Shown in pieces: positions 17,433-26,038 of a stretch of 64,000 nucleotides of DNA. Position 1 is the stretch's first letter; each line of letters begins with the position of its first letter. The stretch lies in assembly GCA_902826885.1 (NCBI GenBank), contig CADEGL010000014.1:1-64000 (forward strand), given 5' to 3'. The position numbers and the translations under genes were made by a program. A model generated the notes under the pieces. It worked only from the letters and a program-made list of their open reading frames with translations, made no database searches and was not told the DNA's origin. This DNA comes from an uncultured Alphaproteobacteria bacterium. Its GTDB lineage: Bacteria; Pseudomonadota; Alphaproteobacteria; CADEGL01.

Positions 17433-19808
17433 ATGTCCGCCACAGGCATCGGCGCCCCGGTCCGTCGGATCGAGGATTATCGATTTCTGACGGGACGCGG
17501 CACCTACACGGACGACCTCAACCAACCGAACCAAGCCCACGCCTATATCCTGCGCTCGCCGCACCCGCACGCGCGGATCAAGGGCATCAAGACGGCCAAG
17601 GCCGCCAAGGCCAAAGGCGTCATCGCCGTTCTGACCGGCGCGGATGTCGTGAAGGACGATCTGGGCGGCCTTCCCTGCGGCTGGCAGGTGACCGACCGGC
17701 ACGGCAAGCCGATGGTCGAGCCCCCGCATCCGATCCTGGTGTCGGATATAGCGCGCCATGTCGGCGACCAAGTCGCCGTGGTGATCGCGGAAACCCATCA
17801 GCAGGCGCGCGATGCGGCTGAACTGATCGAGGTCGATTATCAGGTTCTGCCCTCCGCCACCTCGACGGCGGCGGCGGCGAAAAAGGGCGCGGCCCTTGTG
17901 TGGGACCAGGCGCCCAACAACCTTTGCTACGACTGGATTCTGGGTGACGAGCAGGCCGCCAACGCGGCTTTCGCCAAGGCCAAACACGTGGCCAAGGTCG
18001 ATATCGTCAACAACCGCCTGATCCCGAACGCGATGGAGCCGCGCGCCGCCGTCGGCGTTTACGACGCGGCCAAGGATCACTACACACTGCACACCACCAG
18101 CCAGAACCCGCACGTCATCCGGCTGTTGATGGCGGCCTACGTGCTCAAGCTGCCCGAGCATAAAGTGCGCGTGAATGCCCCCGATGTGGGCGGCGCCTTC
18201 GGTTCCAAGATTTTCCATTACGCCGAGGAGGCCATCGTCACCTGGGCGGCGAAAAAGGTCCGCCGACCGGTCCGGTGGACCGCCGAACGCAGCGAATCCT
18301 TCATGTCGGACGCGCATGGCCGCGATCACGTGACCCATGCGGAACTGGCCATCGACGCGAACGGCAAGTTCCTGGCCATGAAGGTCTACACGATCGCGAA
18401 CATGGGCGCCTATCTGTCTACGTTCGCGCCGTGCGTTCCGACCTATCTCTATGCGCTGCTGCTCGCGGGCACCTACACCACGCCCACGATCTTCTGCGAG
18501 GTGAAGGCCGTGTTCACGAACACGGTGCCGGTCGACGCCTATCGCGGTGCGGGCCGGCCTGAGGCCACCTATGTCGTCGAACGGATCGTCGACGAAGCGG
18601 CCAAGGTCACCGGGATCGACGCGGCTGAAATCCGCCGCCGCAACTTCATCCCGCGTGATGCCTTCCCCTACCAAACTCCGGTCGTCGTCCAGTACGACAG
18701 CGGCGACTACCAAAGCACCCTCGACATGGCGTTGAAGCAGTCCGACTACGCCGGTTTCGAGAAACGCCGGGCCGAATCGGCCAAGAAGGGCAAGCTGCGC
18801 GGCATCGGCCTGTCGACCTACATCGAGGCTTGCGGCATCGCCCCCAGCGCGGTCGTGGGCTCCGTGGGCGCACGCGCGGGCCTCTACGAATCCGCACTGA
18901 TCCGTGTCCATCCGACCGGCTCGGTGACCGTGCTGACAGGTTCGCACAGCCACGGCCAGGGTCACGAAACGACCTTTGCCCAGCTTGTGTCGGAGCGCAT
19001 GGGGGTCGAACTCAAGAATATCGAGGTTGTCCACGGCGATACCGACAAGATCCCATTCGGCATGGGCACGTACGGTTCACGCTCCCTGGCCGTCGGCGGC
19101 TCTGCCATGGTCAAGGCGATGGACAAGATCATCGCCAAGGGCAAGAAGATCGCCGCTCACCTGCTCGAAGCCGCCGAGGCGGATATCGAGTTCAAGGACG
19201 GCACTTTTTCCGTCGCAGGTACCGACAAGAAGAAGGCGTTGGCCGAGATCGCTGGGGCGGCCTATGTGCCTCACAACTATCCGATCAACGAGTTGGAGCC
19301 GGGCCTCGAGGAACAGGCGTTTTACGATCCATCGAACTTCACCTTTCCCGGCGGCTGCCACGTGGCCGAGATCGAAATCGACCGCGACACAGGTGTCGTC
19401 CAGCTGGTGAACTTCGTGGCGGTCGACGACGTCGGCCGGGTCATCAATCCGATGATCGTCGAAGGTCAGGTCCACGGCGGCGTCGCGCAAGGCCTCGGCC
19501 AGGCGCTGCTGGAAGGCTGCGTCTACGACGCGGATGGCCAGCTCATCACCGGTTCGTACATGGACTACACCATGCCGCGCGCCGACCATCTGCCGACGCT
19601 CAAGGTCAGCACCCACAACACGCTATGCACGCACAATCCGTTGGGCGTGAAAGGCGTCGGCGAAGTCGGCGCGATCGGCTCGCCGGCCGCTATCATGAAT
19701 GCCGTCCACAACGCCCTGGCGCCGTTGGGCGTTCGGGAAATCCAGATGCCGGCGACGCCGGAACGGGTCTGGCGGGCCATCCACGGCGCCCGCCGCGCCG
19801 CCGAATAG
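17433..19808 (+). CDS. coxL: Molybdopterin large subunit of a form II CoxL-like hydroxylase
   Basis: 791 residues of the xanthine-oxidase family. The active-site loop is AYRGAGR (369-375), the form II pattern, not the AYRCSFR loop whose cysteine carries Cu in true CO dehydrogenase. The catalytic glutamate is about E744 in [14 protein letters not shown], and GGAFGSK and QGxGQ pterin-binding segments are present. It is therefore a molybdenum hydroxylase with unknown substrate, and the CO label is by family only. Core of the coxSLM operon. Confidence 0.92.
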   Translation: MSATGIGAPVRRIEDYRFLTGRGTYTDDLNQPNQAHAYILRSPHPHARIKGIKTAKAAKAKGVIAVLTGADVVKDDLGGLPCGWQVTDRHGKPMVEPPHPILVSDIARHVGDQVAVVIAETHQQARDAAELIEVDYQVLPSATSTAAAAKKGAALVWDQAPNNLCYDWILGDEQAANAAFAKAKHVAKVDIVNNRLIPNAMEPRAAVGVYDAAKDHYTLHTTSQNPHVIRLLMAAYVLKLPEHKVRVNAPDVGGAFGSKIFHYAEEAIVTWAAKKVRRPVRWTAERSESFMSDAHGRDHVTHAELAIDANGKFLAMKVYTIANMGAYLSTFAPCVPTYLYALLLAGTYTTPTIFCEVKAVFTNTVPVDAYRGAGRPEATYVVERIVDEAAKVTGIDAAEIRRRNFIPRDAFPYQTPVVVQYDSGDYQSTLDMALKQSDYAGFEKRRAESAKKGKLRGIGLSTYIEACGIAPSAVVGSVGARAGLYESALIRVHPTGSVTVLTGSHSHGQGHETTFAQLVSERMGVELKNIEVVHGDTDKIPFGMGTYGSRSLAVGGSAMVKAMDKIIAKGKKIAAHLLEAAEADIEFKDGTFSVAGTDKKKALAEIAGAAYVPHNYPINELEPGLEEQAFYDPSNFTFPGGCHVAEIEIDRDTGVVQLVNFVAVDDVGRVINPMIVEGQVHGGVAQGLGQALLEGCVYDADGQLITGSYMDYTMPRADHLPTLKVSTHNTLCTHNPLGVKGVGEVGAIGSPAAIMNAVHNALAPLGVREIQMPATPERVWRAIHGARRAAE

Positions 19809-19824
19809 ACAGGAGGGGACAACC

Positions 19825-20619
19825 ATGTACGCTTTCAATTATCACCGCGCGAAGACCGTCGCCGACGCGCTGAAGCTCTATAAGAAAGCCGATGATCCGA
19901 AGTTCCTGGCCGGCGGACACACGCTGATCCCGACGCTGAAGCAGCGCCTGGCCCGCCCCTCCGACCTGATCGACATCAGCGGCATCGCCACGCTGAAGGG
20001 CGTCAAGGTCAGCAAGACCGCGGTCACCATCGGCGCGCTGACTCCGCACGTGGAAGTCGCGACCTCTTCCGCCGTGAAGAAAGCGATCCCCGCCCTCGCC
20101 GGTCTGGCCGAGGAGATCGGTGATCCCCAGGTCCGACACCGCGGCACGATGGGTGGCTCGGTCGCGAACAGCGATCCCGCGGCCGATTACCCCGCGGCCG
20201 TGCTGGGCCTCGGTGCCACGATCGAGACCAACGCGCGCAAGATCGAAGCCGACAAATTCTTCAAGGGCGTCTTCGAGACCGCGCTGAAGGATGGCGAGAT
20301 CCTGACCAAGATCAGCTTCCCGGTACCCGAGAAGGCCGGTTACATGCGCTTCGACCAACCGGCGTCGCGCTTCGCGCTGGTCGGCGTCTTTGTCGCCAAG
20401 TTCAAGGGCGGCGTCCGCGTGGCCGTCACCGGCGCGGGGCCTTGTGCCTTCCGCGTGCCGGCCATGGAGAAGGCGCTCAGCGCCAAGTTCGCGCCCGAGG
20501 CCTTGGAGGGGATCACGGTTCCCGCCGATGACCTCAACTCGGACATTCACGGCAGCGCCGAGTACCGCGCGCACTTGATCACCGTGATGGCCAAGCGGGC
20601 CGTCGCCGCGGCCAAATAA
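19825..20619 (+). CDS. coxM: CoxM-like FAD-binding medium subunit
   Basis: 264 residues. The FAD pyrophosphate motifs AGGHTLIPTLKQRL and GDPQVRHRGTMGGSVANSDPAADYP are typical of the medium subunit of molybdenum hydroxylases. It takes electrons from CoxS and hands them to a quinone or other acceptor. ATG 19825 follows AGGAGGGGACAACC; the longer frame into coxL is discarded. A strong terminator lies 42 bases after the stop, ending the structural operon before coxD. Confidence 0.94.
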   Translation: MYAFNYHRAKTVADALKLYKKADDPKFLAGGHTLIPTLKQRLARPSDLIDISGIATLKGVKVSKTAVTIGALTPHVEVATSSAVKKAIPALAGLAEEIGDPQVRHRGTMGGSVANSDPAADYPAAVLGLGATIETNARKIEADKFFKGVFETALKDGEILTKISFPVPEKAGYMRFDQPASRFALVGVFVAKFKGGVRVAVTGAGPCAFRVPAMEKALSAKFAPEALEGITVPADDLNSDIHGSAEYRAHLITVMAKRAVAAAK

Positions 20620-20660
20620 GCCTCCGCCCACGGGCGGAAAAACTGCTTTGAATCACGGAA

Positions 20661-20695
20661 AAGGCAGGGGAAATTCCCCTGCCTTCTTCGTTTTT
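20661..20695 (+). terminator. Rho-independent terminator after coxSLM
   Basis: A perfect 10-bp stem AAGGCAGGGG/CCCCTGCCTT with loop AAATT, followed by CTTCGTTTTT. It separates the structural genes coxSLM from the accessory genes coxD onward, so the latter need read-through or their own promoter. Confidence 0.9.
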
Positions 20696-20739
20696 GGGTA
20701 TTCTTCCCTCCTCCCTATTCCGCGAGAGAATTCCAGCCC

Positions 20740-21663
20740 ATGGCCGTCCGCGTTCCCGAGTCCGTCGACGACACGCTTTCGCTTCTGACCAAGGCCGACT
20801 ATGTGGCCGACCGCAGCCTAGCCACGGCGGCCTTCTTGTCGCTCAAGCTCAACCGCCCCCTGTTCCTCGAAGGCGAGGCCGGCGTCGGCAAAACCGAGAT
20901 CGCCAAGGTGCTGGCCAAGACGTTGGGGCGCAAACTGCTGCGCCTGCAATGCTACGAAGGCCTGGACGTGGCCTCGGCCGTCTATGAATGGAACTATTCG
21001 CGCCAGATGATCGAGATTCGCATGGCCGAGGCCGGCGGCGCGGTCGACCGCGAACAGTTGGGCACCGACATCTTCGACAAGCGATTCCTGATCGAACGCC
21101 CCCTGCTCCAGGCTCTGGAGCCGACGCCGGGCGGCGCGCCCGTTCTCCTGATCGACGAGCTGGATCGCGCCGACGAGCCGTTCGAGGCCTATCTGCTCGA
21201 GGTTCTGTCCGATTACCAGATCACCATCCCCGAACTCGGCACGATCAAGGCCGACAAGCCACCCATCGTCGTCATCACCTCGAACCGCACGCGCGAAATT
21301 CACGACGCGCTCAAACGGCGCTGCTTCTATCACTGGGTCGATTATCCGGACGCCGCGCGCGAGTTGCGCATCCTACGAATCAAGGTGCCCCATGCCGCGG
21401 AAGCGCTATCGCGGCAGGTCGTCCATTTCATCCAGCATTTGCGGAAGATGGACCTGTTCAAACTGCCCGGCATCGCCGAGACCATCGACTGGACCCAGGC
21501 CCTGACCCAGCTCGACGTCCTAGCATTGGACCCCGAGACGATCAACGACACGGTCGGCGCCTTGCTCAAATACCAGGACGACATCGCCAAGATCCGCGGC
21601 AGCAAGGCCGCGGAAATCCTGGAGCAGGTGAAGGCCGAAATCGCGGCGGCCGGAGCGGCCTGA
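20740..21663 (+). CDS. coxD: MoxR-family AAA+ ATPase, CoxD-like
   Basis: 307 residues with Walker A GEAGVGKT (45-52), Walker B VLLIDELDRAD and the arginine-bearing TSNRTREIHDALKRRC segment of MoxR chaperones. CoxD of Oligotropha acts in maturation of the Mo/Cu centre together with CoxE; here, with a form II CoxL, it more likely activates or inserts sulfur into the cofactor. coxE begins 2 bases after it, so they form a pair. Confidence 0.92.
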   Translation: MAVRVPESVDDTLSLLTKADYVADRSLATAAFLSLKLNRPLFLEGEAGVGKTEIAKVLAKTLGRKLLRLQCYEGLDVASAVYEWNYSRQMIEIRMAEAGGAVDREQLGTDIFDKRFLIERPLLQALEPTPGGAPVLLIDELDRADEPFEAYLLEVLSDYQITIPELGTIKADKPPIVVITSNRTREIHDALKRRCFYHWVDYPDAARELRILRIKVPHAAEALSRQVVHFIQHLRKMDLFKLPGIAETIDWTQALTQLDVLALDPETINDTVGALLKYQDDIAKIRGSKAAEILEQVKAEIAAAGAA

Positions 21664-21664
21664 G

Positions 21665-22903
21665 ATGGCCGGGCCGGAGATGCCCGACATTCCGACCGGC
21701 GGCAAGCTGGTCGAAAACATCATGCATTTTGCCCGTGCGCTACGCGCGGCGGGGTTGCCCATCGGCCCGGGCAAAGTGCTCGAGGCGCTGCGCGCCGTCG
21801 AAACCGTCGGCATCTCCAACCGCAACGACTTCTATTGGGCGCTTCACGCCGTCTTCGTGAACCGGCGCGACCAGCGCGAGATGTTCGACCAAGCCTTCCA
21901 CGTCTTCTGGCGCAATCCGCGCATTCTCGAACGGATGATGTCGCTGATCCTGCCCACCCTAGACATCCCCGAAGCCGTTCAGGGTGAGGAATTGAGCCGC
22001 CGGATCGCCGACGCCCTGCGTATCGGCGCCGAAGGTAAGAGCGAGGAAGAGCGGGAGAAGGAGCCCGAGATCGAAGTCGACGCGGTGATGACCTATTCCG
22101 ACCGCGAGATGTTGCAAAAGCAGGACTTCGAGAAAATGTCCCTGGCGGAGATTTCCGACGCCAAGGCCGCCATCAAGAAGATGCGGCTGCCGATCATGGA
22201 CGTGCCGACGCGGCGCTTCCGTCCCCGCTCCTCCGGCGCGCGCCTGGACATGCGCGCCACCTTGCGCGCCTCGCTGCGCTCGGGGCCGCACGGCATCGAG
22301 TTGAAACGGCGCGAGTATCGTACCCGCCGTCCACCACTCGTCATCTTGTGCGACATCTCGGGCTCCATGAGCCGCTATTCGCGGATGCTGCTGCACTTCA
22401 TGCATGCGGTGACAAACGACCGAGACCGCGTGCATACGTTTTTATTCGGCACGCGCCTCACCAACGTGACGCGGCATCTACGCCACCGCGACGTGGACGT
22501 GGCGCTGGAGCGCGTGGGCGAGGCCGTGGGCGACTGGGCCGGCGGCACGCGCATCGGCGTCTGCTTGTCCGACTTCAACCGGTTCTGGTCCCGGCGCGTC
22601 CTGGGCCAAGGTGCCGTCGTGATCTTTATTTCCGATGGGCTGGACCGGGACGCGGGCGAAGGGTTGGCGCACGAAATCGAACGGCTGCACAAATCCTGCC
22701 GCCGCCTGATCTGGCTGAACCCCCTGTTGCGTTATGATGGATTCGAACCCAAATCACTGGGCATGCGGGCGATCCTGCCTCACGTGGACGAGTTCCGCCC
22801 GGTCCACAATCTGGAAAGTCTCGGCGCCCTGGCCTCCGCGCTCAGCCGCGAGGGCCCGCGCCGGCAAGAAGGAGTGACGCGATGGCTGGCAACGATGCAT
22901 TGA
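21665..22903 (+). CDS. coxE: VWA-domain protein, CoxE-like
   Basis: 412 residues. The C-terminal half is a von Willebrand A domain with MIDAS motif DISGSMSRYS (D230 region) followed by a TxFLFGTRLTNVTRHLRH segment typical of CoxE. The N-terminal half is helical, as in other partners of MoxR ATPases. It is expected to work with CoxD as a metal-dependent chaperone for the CoxSLM enzyme. It starts 2 bases after coxD and its end overlaps the next gene by 22 bases. Confidence 0.92.
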   Translation: MAGPEMPDIPTGGKLVENIMHFARALRAAGLPIGPGKVLEALRAVETVGISNRNDFYWALHAVFVNRRDQREMFDQAFHVFWRNPRILERMMSLILPTLDIPEAVQGEELSRRIADALRIGAEGKSEEEREKEPEIEVDAVMTYSDREMLQKQDFEKMSLAEISDAKAAIKKMRLPIMDVPTRRFRPRSSGARLDMRATLRASLRSGPHGIELKRREYRTRRPPLVILCDISGSMSRYSRMLLHFMHAVTNDRDRVHTFLFGTRLTNVTRHLRHRDVDVALERVGEAVGDWAGGTRIGVCLSDFNRFWSRRVLGQGAVVIFISDGLDRDAGEGLAHEIERLHKSCRRLIWLNPLLRYDGFEPKSLGMRAILPHVDEFRPVHNLESLGALASALSREGPRRQEGVTRWLATMH

Positions 22904-23217
22904 GCCACGAGGACATCCTGGGCGCAGTCGACGCCTGGTTGAAAAGCGGCAAGGACGTGGCGCTCGCCACGGTCGTCACCACTTGGGGCTCCTCGCCCCG
23001 TCCGGTGGGCAGCCAACTGGCGGTGGACCAGACGGGCGCCATGATCGGTTCGGTCTCCGGCGGCTGCATCGAAGGCGCCGTCGTGCAAGAGGCCCTGGCC
23101 GCCATCAAGGACGGCAAACCGCGCCTCCTGGATTTCGGCATCAGCAACGAACAGGCCTGGGAAGTCGGCTTGGCATGCGGCGGCAAGGTACAGGTCTATG
23201 TGGAGCGCGTCGGATGA
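22882..23217 (+). CDS. XdhC/CoxI N-terminal domain protein
   Basis: 111 residues holding only the XdhC_CoxI domain: KDVALATVVTTWGSSPRPVGSQLAVDQ, GSVSGGCIEGAVV and ACGGKVQVYVE. In XdhC proteins this half binds molybdenum cofactor and aids its sulfuration and insertion. Here it is split from the Rossmann half, which is the next gene in an ATGA overlap. AAGGAGTGACGCG gives a good ribosome site inside the coxE end. Confidence 0.9.
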   Translation: MAGNDALSHEDILGAVDAWLKSGKDVALATVVTTWGSSPRPVGSQLAVDQTGAMIGSVSGGCIEGAVVQEALAAIKDGKPRLLDFGISNEQAWEVGLACGGKVQVYVERVG

Positions 23218-23915
23218 AACGCGGCGTCCTCGACCGGCTTCAGGCCGCGCGCGCGGCGAAACGTCCCGTAGCGTTGGCTACCGATGTGAAGACAGGCGCT
23301 CAAGCGCTTCTCGACGGCAAGGATGTTTCGGGCGACCTCGCTCTTTCATCCGCGGCACTTGCGGCGGTGAAGAAGGCCCTGGCCGACGACAAGAGCGGTA
23401 TGGCCGAGGCCGAGGGCGGCACCGTGTTCGTCCAAGTCTTCAACCCACCGCTGCGCATGGTCGTGGTCGGCGCCGTCCATATTGCCCAGGCGTTGGCGCC
23501 CATGGCCGCGCTCACGGGCTATGAGGTCGTGATCGTCGATCCGCGCCGCGCCTTCGCGACCGACGCGCGGTTTCCCAACACCGAGGTCACGACGGAATGG
23601 CCGGATGACGCGCTCGCGCGCCTGAAGCCCAATCGCCGTACGGCCATCGTCACCTTGACCCATGATCCTAAGATCGACGACCCGGCCCTACAGGCCGCGC
23701 TCAAGTCCGATGCCTTCTATGTCGCGGCATTGGGCAGCAAGAAGACCCATGCCGCGCGCCTGTCGCGCCTGAAAGAGGCCGGCTTCGACGACGCCGCGGT
23801 GGGCCGCATCCATGGGCCGGCGGGCCTATCCATCGGAGCCAAATCGCCTGCTGAAATCGCCTTGTCGATCATGGGTCAGGCGACCCAAATCCTCCACGGC
23901 CAGGGCGCCGGATGA
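23214..23915 (+). CDS. XdhC Rossmann-domain protein (CoxF/XdhC C-terminal half)
   Basis: 233 residues. An N-terminal region of about 80 residues is followed by the XdhC_C Rossmann domain: LRMVVVGAVHIAQALAPMAALTGYEVVIVDPRRAFA, VTLTHDPKIDD, ALGSKKTHAARLSRLKE and GLSIGAKSPAEIALSIM. Together with the preceding gene it equals one XdhC, a cofactor-inserting chaperone of the xanthine-dehydrogenase family. Start ATG 23214 overlaps the previous stop in ATGA; the next gene overlaps likewise. Confidence 0.9.
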   Translation: MKRGVLDRLQAARAAKRPVALATDVKTGAQALLDGKDVSGDLALSSAALAAVKKALADDKSGMAEAEGGTVFVQVFNPPLRMVVVGAVHIAQALAPMAALTGYEVVIVDPRRAFATDARFPNTEVTTEWPDDALARLKPNRRTAIVTLTHDPKIDDPALQAALKSDAFYVAALGSKKTHAARLSRLKEAGFDDAAVGRIHGPAGLSIGAKSPAEIALSIMGQATQILHGQGAG

Positions 23916-25573
23916 AATTCGGCGAGCTTCCGCTGGCCGAGGCCGAAGGCGCGATCCTGGCCCATAGCCAGACGTTGCCGGGCGCCAACGGCGAAACGCG
24001 TGGCCCCGTATTCAAGAAAGGCCGGCGCCTGTCCGCCGACGACGTGCGGGCCCTTGCCGCCGCCGGTTATACCTCGGTCACGGCGGCCCGGCTGGGGCCG
24101 GACGACATCCACGAAGACGAAGCCGCCGCCATCCTGGCCGCCGCCGTGGCCGGCGCGCACCTCGATCAAGGCAAGGCCTTCACCGGCCGCGCCAATCTGT
24201 TCGCGGCGGCGCGCGGCATCGCGGTCATGGACCGCGCGCGCTTGGACCAGATCAACCTGCTGGACGAAGCCATCACCGTCGCGACCTTGCCGCCCTACGC
24301 GATCGTGGACCCGAAGCAGATGGTCGCCACCGTCAAGATCATCCCTTTCGCCGCACCCCGCGCCACGGTCGAGCGCGCGGTCGCGATTGCCCGCGAGGGT
24401 GGCCCGCTGATTCGCGTCGCGCCGTTCCGCGGCCGCAACGTGGCGTTAATCCAGACCCGCCTGCCGGGCCTCAAGGCTTCGGTCCTGGACAAGACGGTCG
24501 GCGTTCTGCGCGCGCGCTTGGAGATGTTCGGCAGCCAGCTCGTGGACGAAACGCGCTGCGCCCACGAGGTCGTGGAATTGCGCCAGGCTATCGATAGGGC
24601 CGCCCAAAAGAACGTCGACATGATCCTGATCGCGGGCGCATCGGCGATCACCGACCGGCGCGACGTTGTCCCCGCGGCCATCGTGGCATCGGGCGGCAGC
24701 GTCGACCATTTCGGCATGCCGGTGGATCCGGGCAATCTTCTGCTGCTGACCCATCGCGGCGAAACACCGGTTCTGGGCCTGCCCGGCTGCGTGCGCTCAC
24801 CCAAGTTCAACGGCTTCGACTGGGTGTTGCAGCGGCTTCTGGCCGACATTCCCGTGACTGGTAAGGACGTGATGCTGATGGGCGCCGGAGGATTGCTGAA
24901 CGAAATTCCGTCCCGTCCCATGCCCCGGGAATCCACGACACAGGTCAAGGACGAAAGCATCCAGAGGGAGCCACGTATCGCGGCCGTGGTGCTGGCCGCC
25001 GGTATGTCCCGGCGCATGGGCCCGACCAACAAATTGCTGACCCCGGTCGAGGGCGCGCCCATGGTGGTCCGCGCGGTCGATGCGTCCCTTTCCTCGAAGG
25101 CGAATCCCGTGATCGTCGTGACCGGCCATGAAGCCGAGCGCGTCAAGGAAACGCTCGGCCGCAAGCGGAAAATCACCGTCATCCACAATCCCGACTATGC
25201 GCAAGGGCTGAGCACCAGCCTGGCGCGGGGCTTGGCCGCCGTGCCGGCCGAGTGCGATGGCGCGCTGATCTGCCTGGGCGACATGCCCCGCGTTCGTGCC
25301 GCCCACCTGGACAAGCTGATCGATGCGTTCAATCCCGTCGAGGGTCGCGCCATCTGCGTGCCGACCTATCAGGGCAAGCGTGGCAATCCCGTACTGTTCG
25401 GCCGACGTTTCTTCTCGGAGATGGCGTCGGTGTCGGGAGATGTCGGCGCTCGGCACCTGATCGGCGAGCATGATGACCAGGTGGCAGAGATCGAGATGGG
25501 CGATTCCGGCGTCTTGCTCGATGTCGATTCGCCCGAGGCCTTGGCGGCCCTGGCCGCGGCCAAGACGGCCTAG
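23912..25573 (+). CDS. Fused molybdopterin-binding (MoeA/MoaB-like) and MobA-type nucleotidyltransferase protein
   Basis: 553 residues in two parts. Residues 1-340 resemble molybdopterin-binding proteins (the SAITDRRDVVPAAIVASGG block with GMPVDPGNLLLL and PVLGLPGCVRSPK). Residues 355-553 are a MobA/MocA-type nucleotidyltransferase, with AAVVLAAGMSRRMG, NKLL, LGDMPRV and GNPVLFGRRF. The second half suggests cytidylyl transfer to make the MCD form used by xanthine-oxidase family enzymes. The ATGA overlap and location place it in the coxDEIF set. Confidence 0.85.
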   Translation: MKFGELPLAEAEGAILAHSQTLPGANGETRGPVFKKGRRLSADDVRALAAAGYTSVTAARLGPDDIHEDEAAAILAAAVAGAHLDQGKAFTGRANLFAAARGIAVMDRARLDQINLLDEAITVATLPPYAIVDPKQMVATVKIIPFAAPRATVERAVAIAREGGPLIRVAPFRGRNVALIQTRLPGLKASVLDKTVGVLRARLEMFGSQLVDETRCAHEVVELRQAIDRAAQKNVDMILIAGASAITDRRDVVPAAIVASGGSVDHFGMPVDPGNLLLLTHRGETPVLGLPGCVRSPKFNGFDWVLQRLLADIPVTGKDVMLMGAGGLLNEIPSRPMPRESTTQVKDESIQREPRIAAVVLAAGMSRRMGPTNKLLTPVEGAPMVVRAVDASLSSKANPVIVVTGHEAERVKETLGRKRKITVIHNPDYAQGLSTSLARGLAAVPAECDGALICLGDMPRVRAAHLDKLIDAFNPVEGRAICVPTYQGKRGNPVLFGRRFFSEMASVSGDVGARHLIGEHDDQVAEIEMGDSGVLLDVDSPEALAALAAAKTA

Positions 25574-25576
25574 CCC

Positions 25577-25996
25577 GTGGCCGAGCAGCTTTACCAGGCC
25601 GCGATCGTTGGCCTTGCCCGCGCCGCCAACGGCAAGGGCCGCCTCGAATCGCCCGATGGCAGCGCCACGGTCGACAATCCTTTATGCGGAGATCGCATCA
25701 CGATCGACGTGCGGATGGACGGCGAACGCGTAGCGGCGCTGGGTCATCAGGTGCGCGGCTGCCTCTTGTGCGAGGCCGCCGCATCCGTGATCGGCGCACA
25801 CGCCACCGGCGCGACACGCGCCGAACTGGCCGCCGCGTCCGATGCCGCCAAGGCGATGCTGAAGGGCGCCGGCCCCGCCGCGGCACGATGGCCGGAGCTA
25901 GATGCCTTCACCCCTGTCCGCGCCCATCGCAGCCGTCATAGCTGCGTCCTTCTGCCATTCGAAGCCTTGACCAAGGCCTTGGCCGCCGCCGAATAA
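25577..25996 (+). CDS. IscU/SufU-like iron-sulfur scaffold protein
   Basis: 139 residues of the NifU N-terminal type. Ligands are C37 (NPLCGD), D39, C62/C65 (GCLLCEAAAS) and C123 (HSCVLLPFEAL), the pattern of SufU-like scaffolds. It would assemble Fe-S clusters, here probably for CoxS, as the last gene of the Mo-enzyme accessory group. Start is GTG 25577, 4 bases after the previous stop. Compared with IscU it has an extra C-x-x-C. Confidence 0.8.
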   Translation: MAEQLYQAAIVGLARAANGKGRLESPDGSATVDNPLCGDRITIDVRMDGERVAALGHQVRGCLLCEAAASVIGAHATGATRAELAAASDAAKAMLKGAGPAAARWPELDAFTPVRAHRSRHSCVLLPFEALTKALAAAE

Positions 25997-26038
25997 CCGC
26001 GGCAGACGCGCCGCGACGGTTCGTTTATCGTCGCCGCC

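Noticed and set aside
17175-19034. 619-residue open frame on the minus strand opposite coxS/coxL
   Set aside because: It is a shadow of coxL in a GC-rich gene; the plus strand has full family motifs and good ribosome sites.
17433-19808. Calling the locus a true aerobic CO dehydrogenase
   Set aside because: The active-site loop is AYRGAGR, not the AYRCSFR loop with the Cu-binding cysteine.
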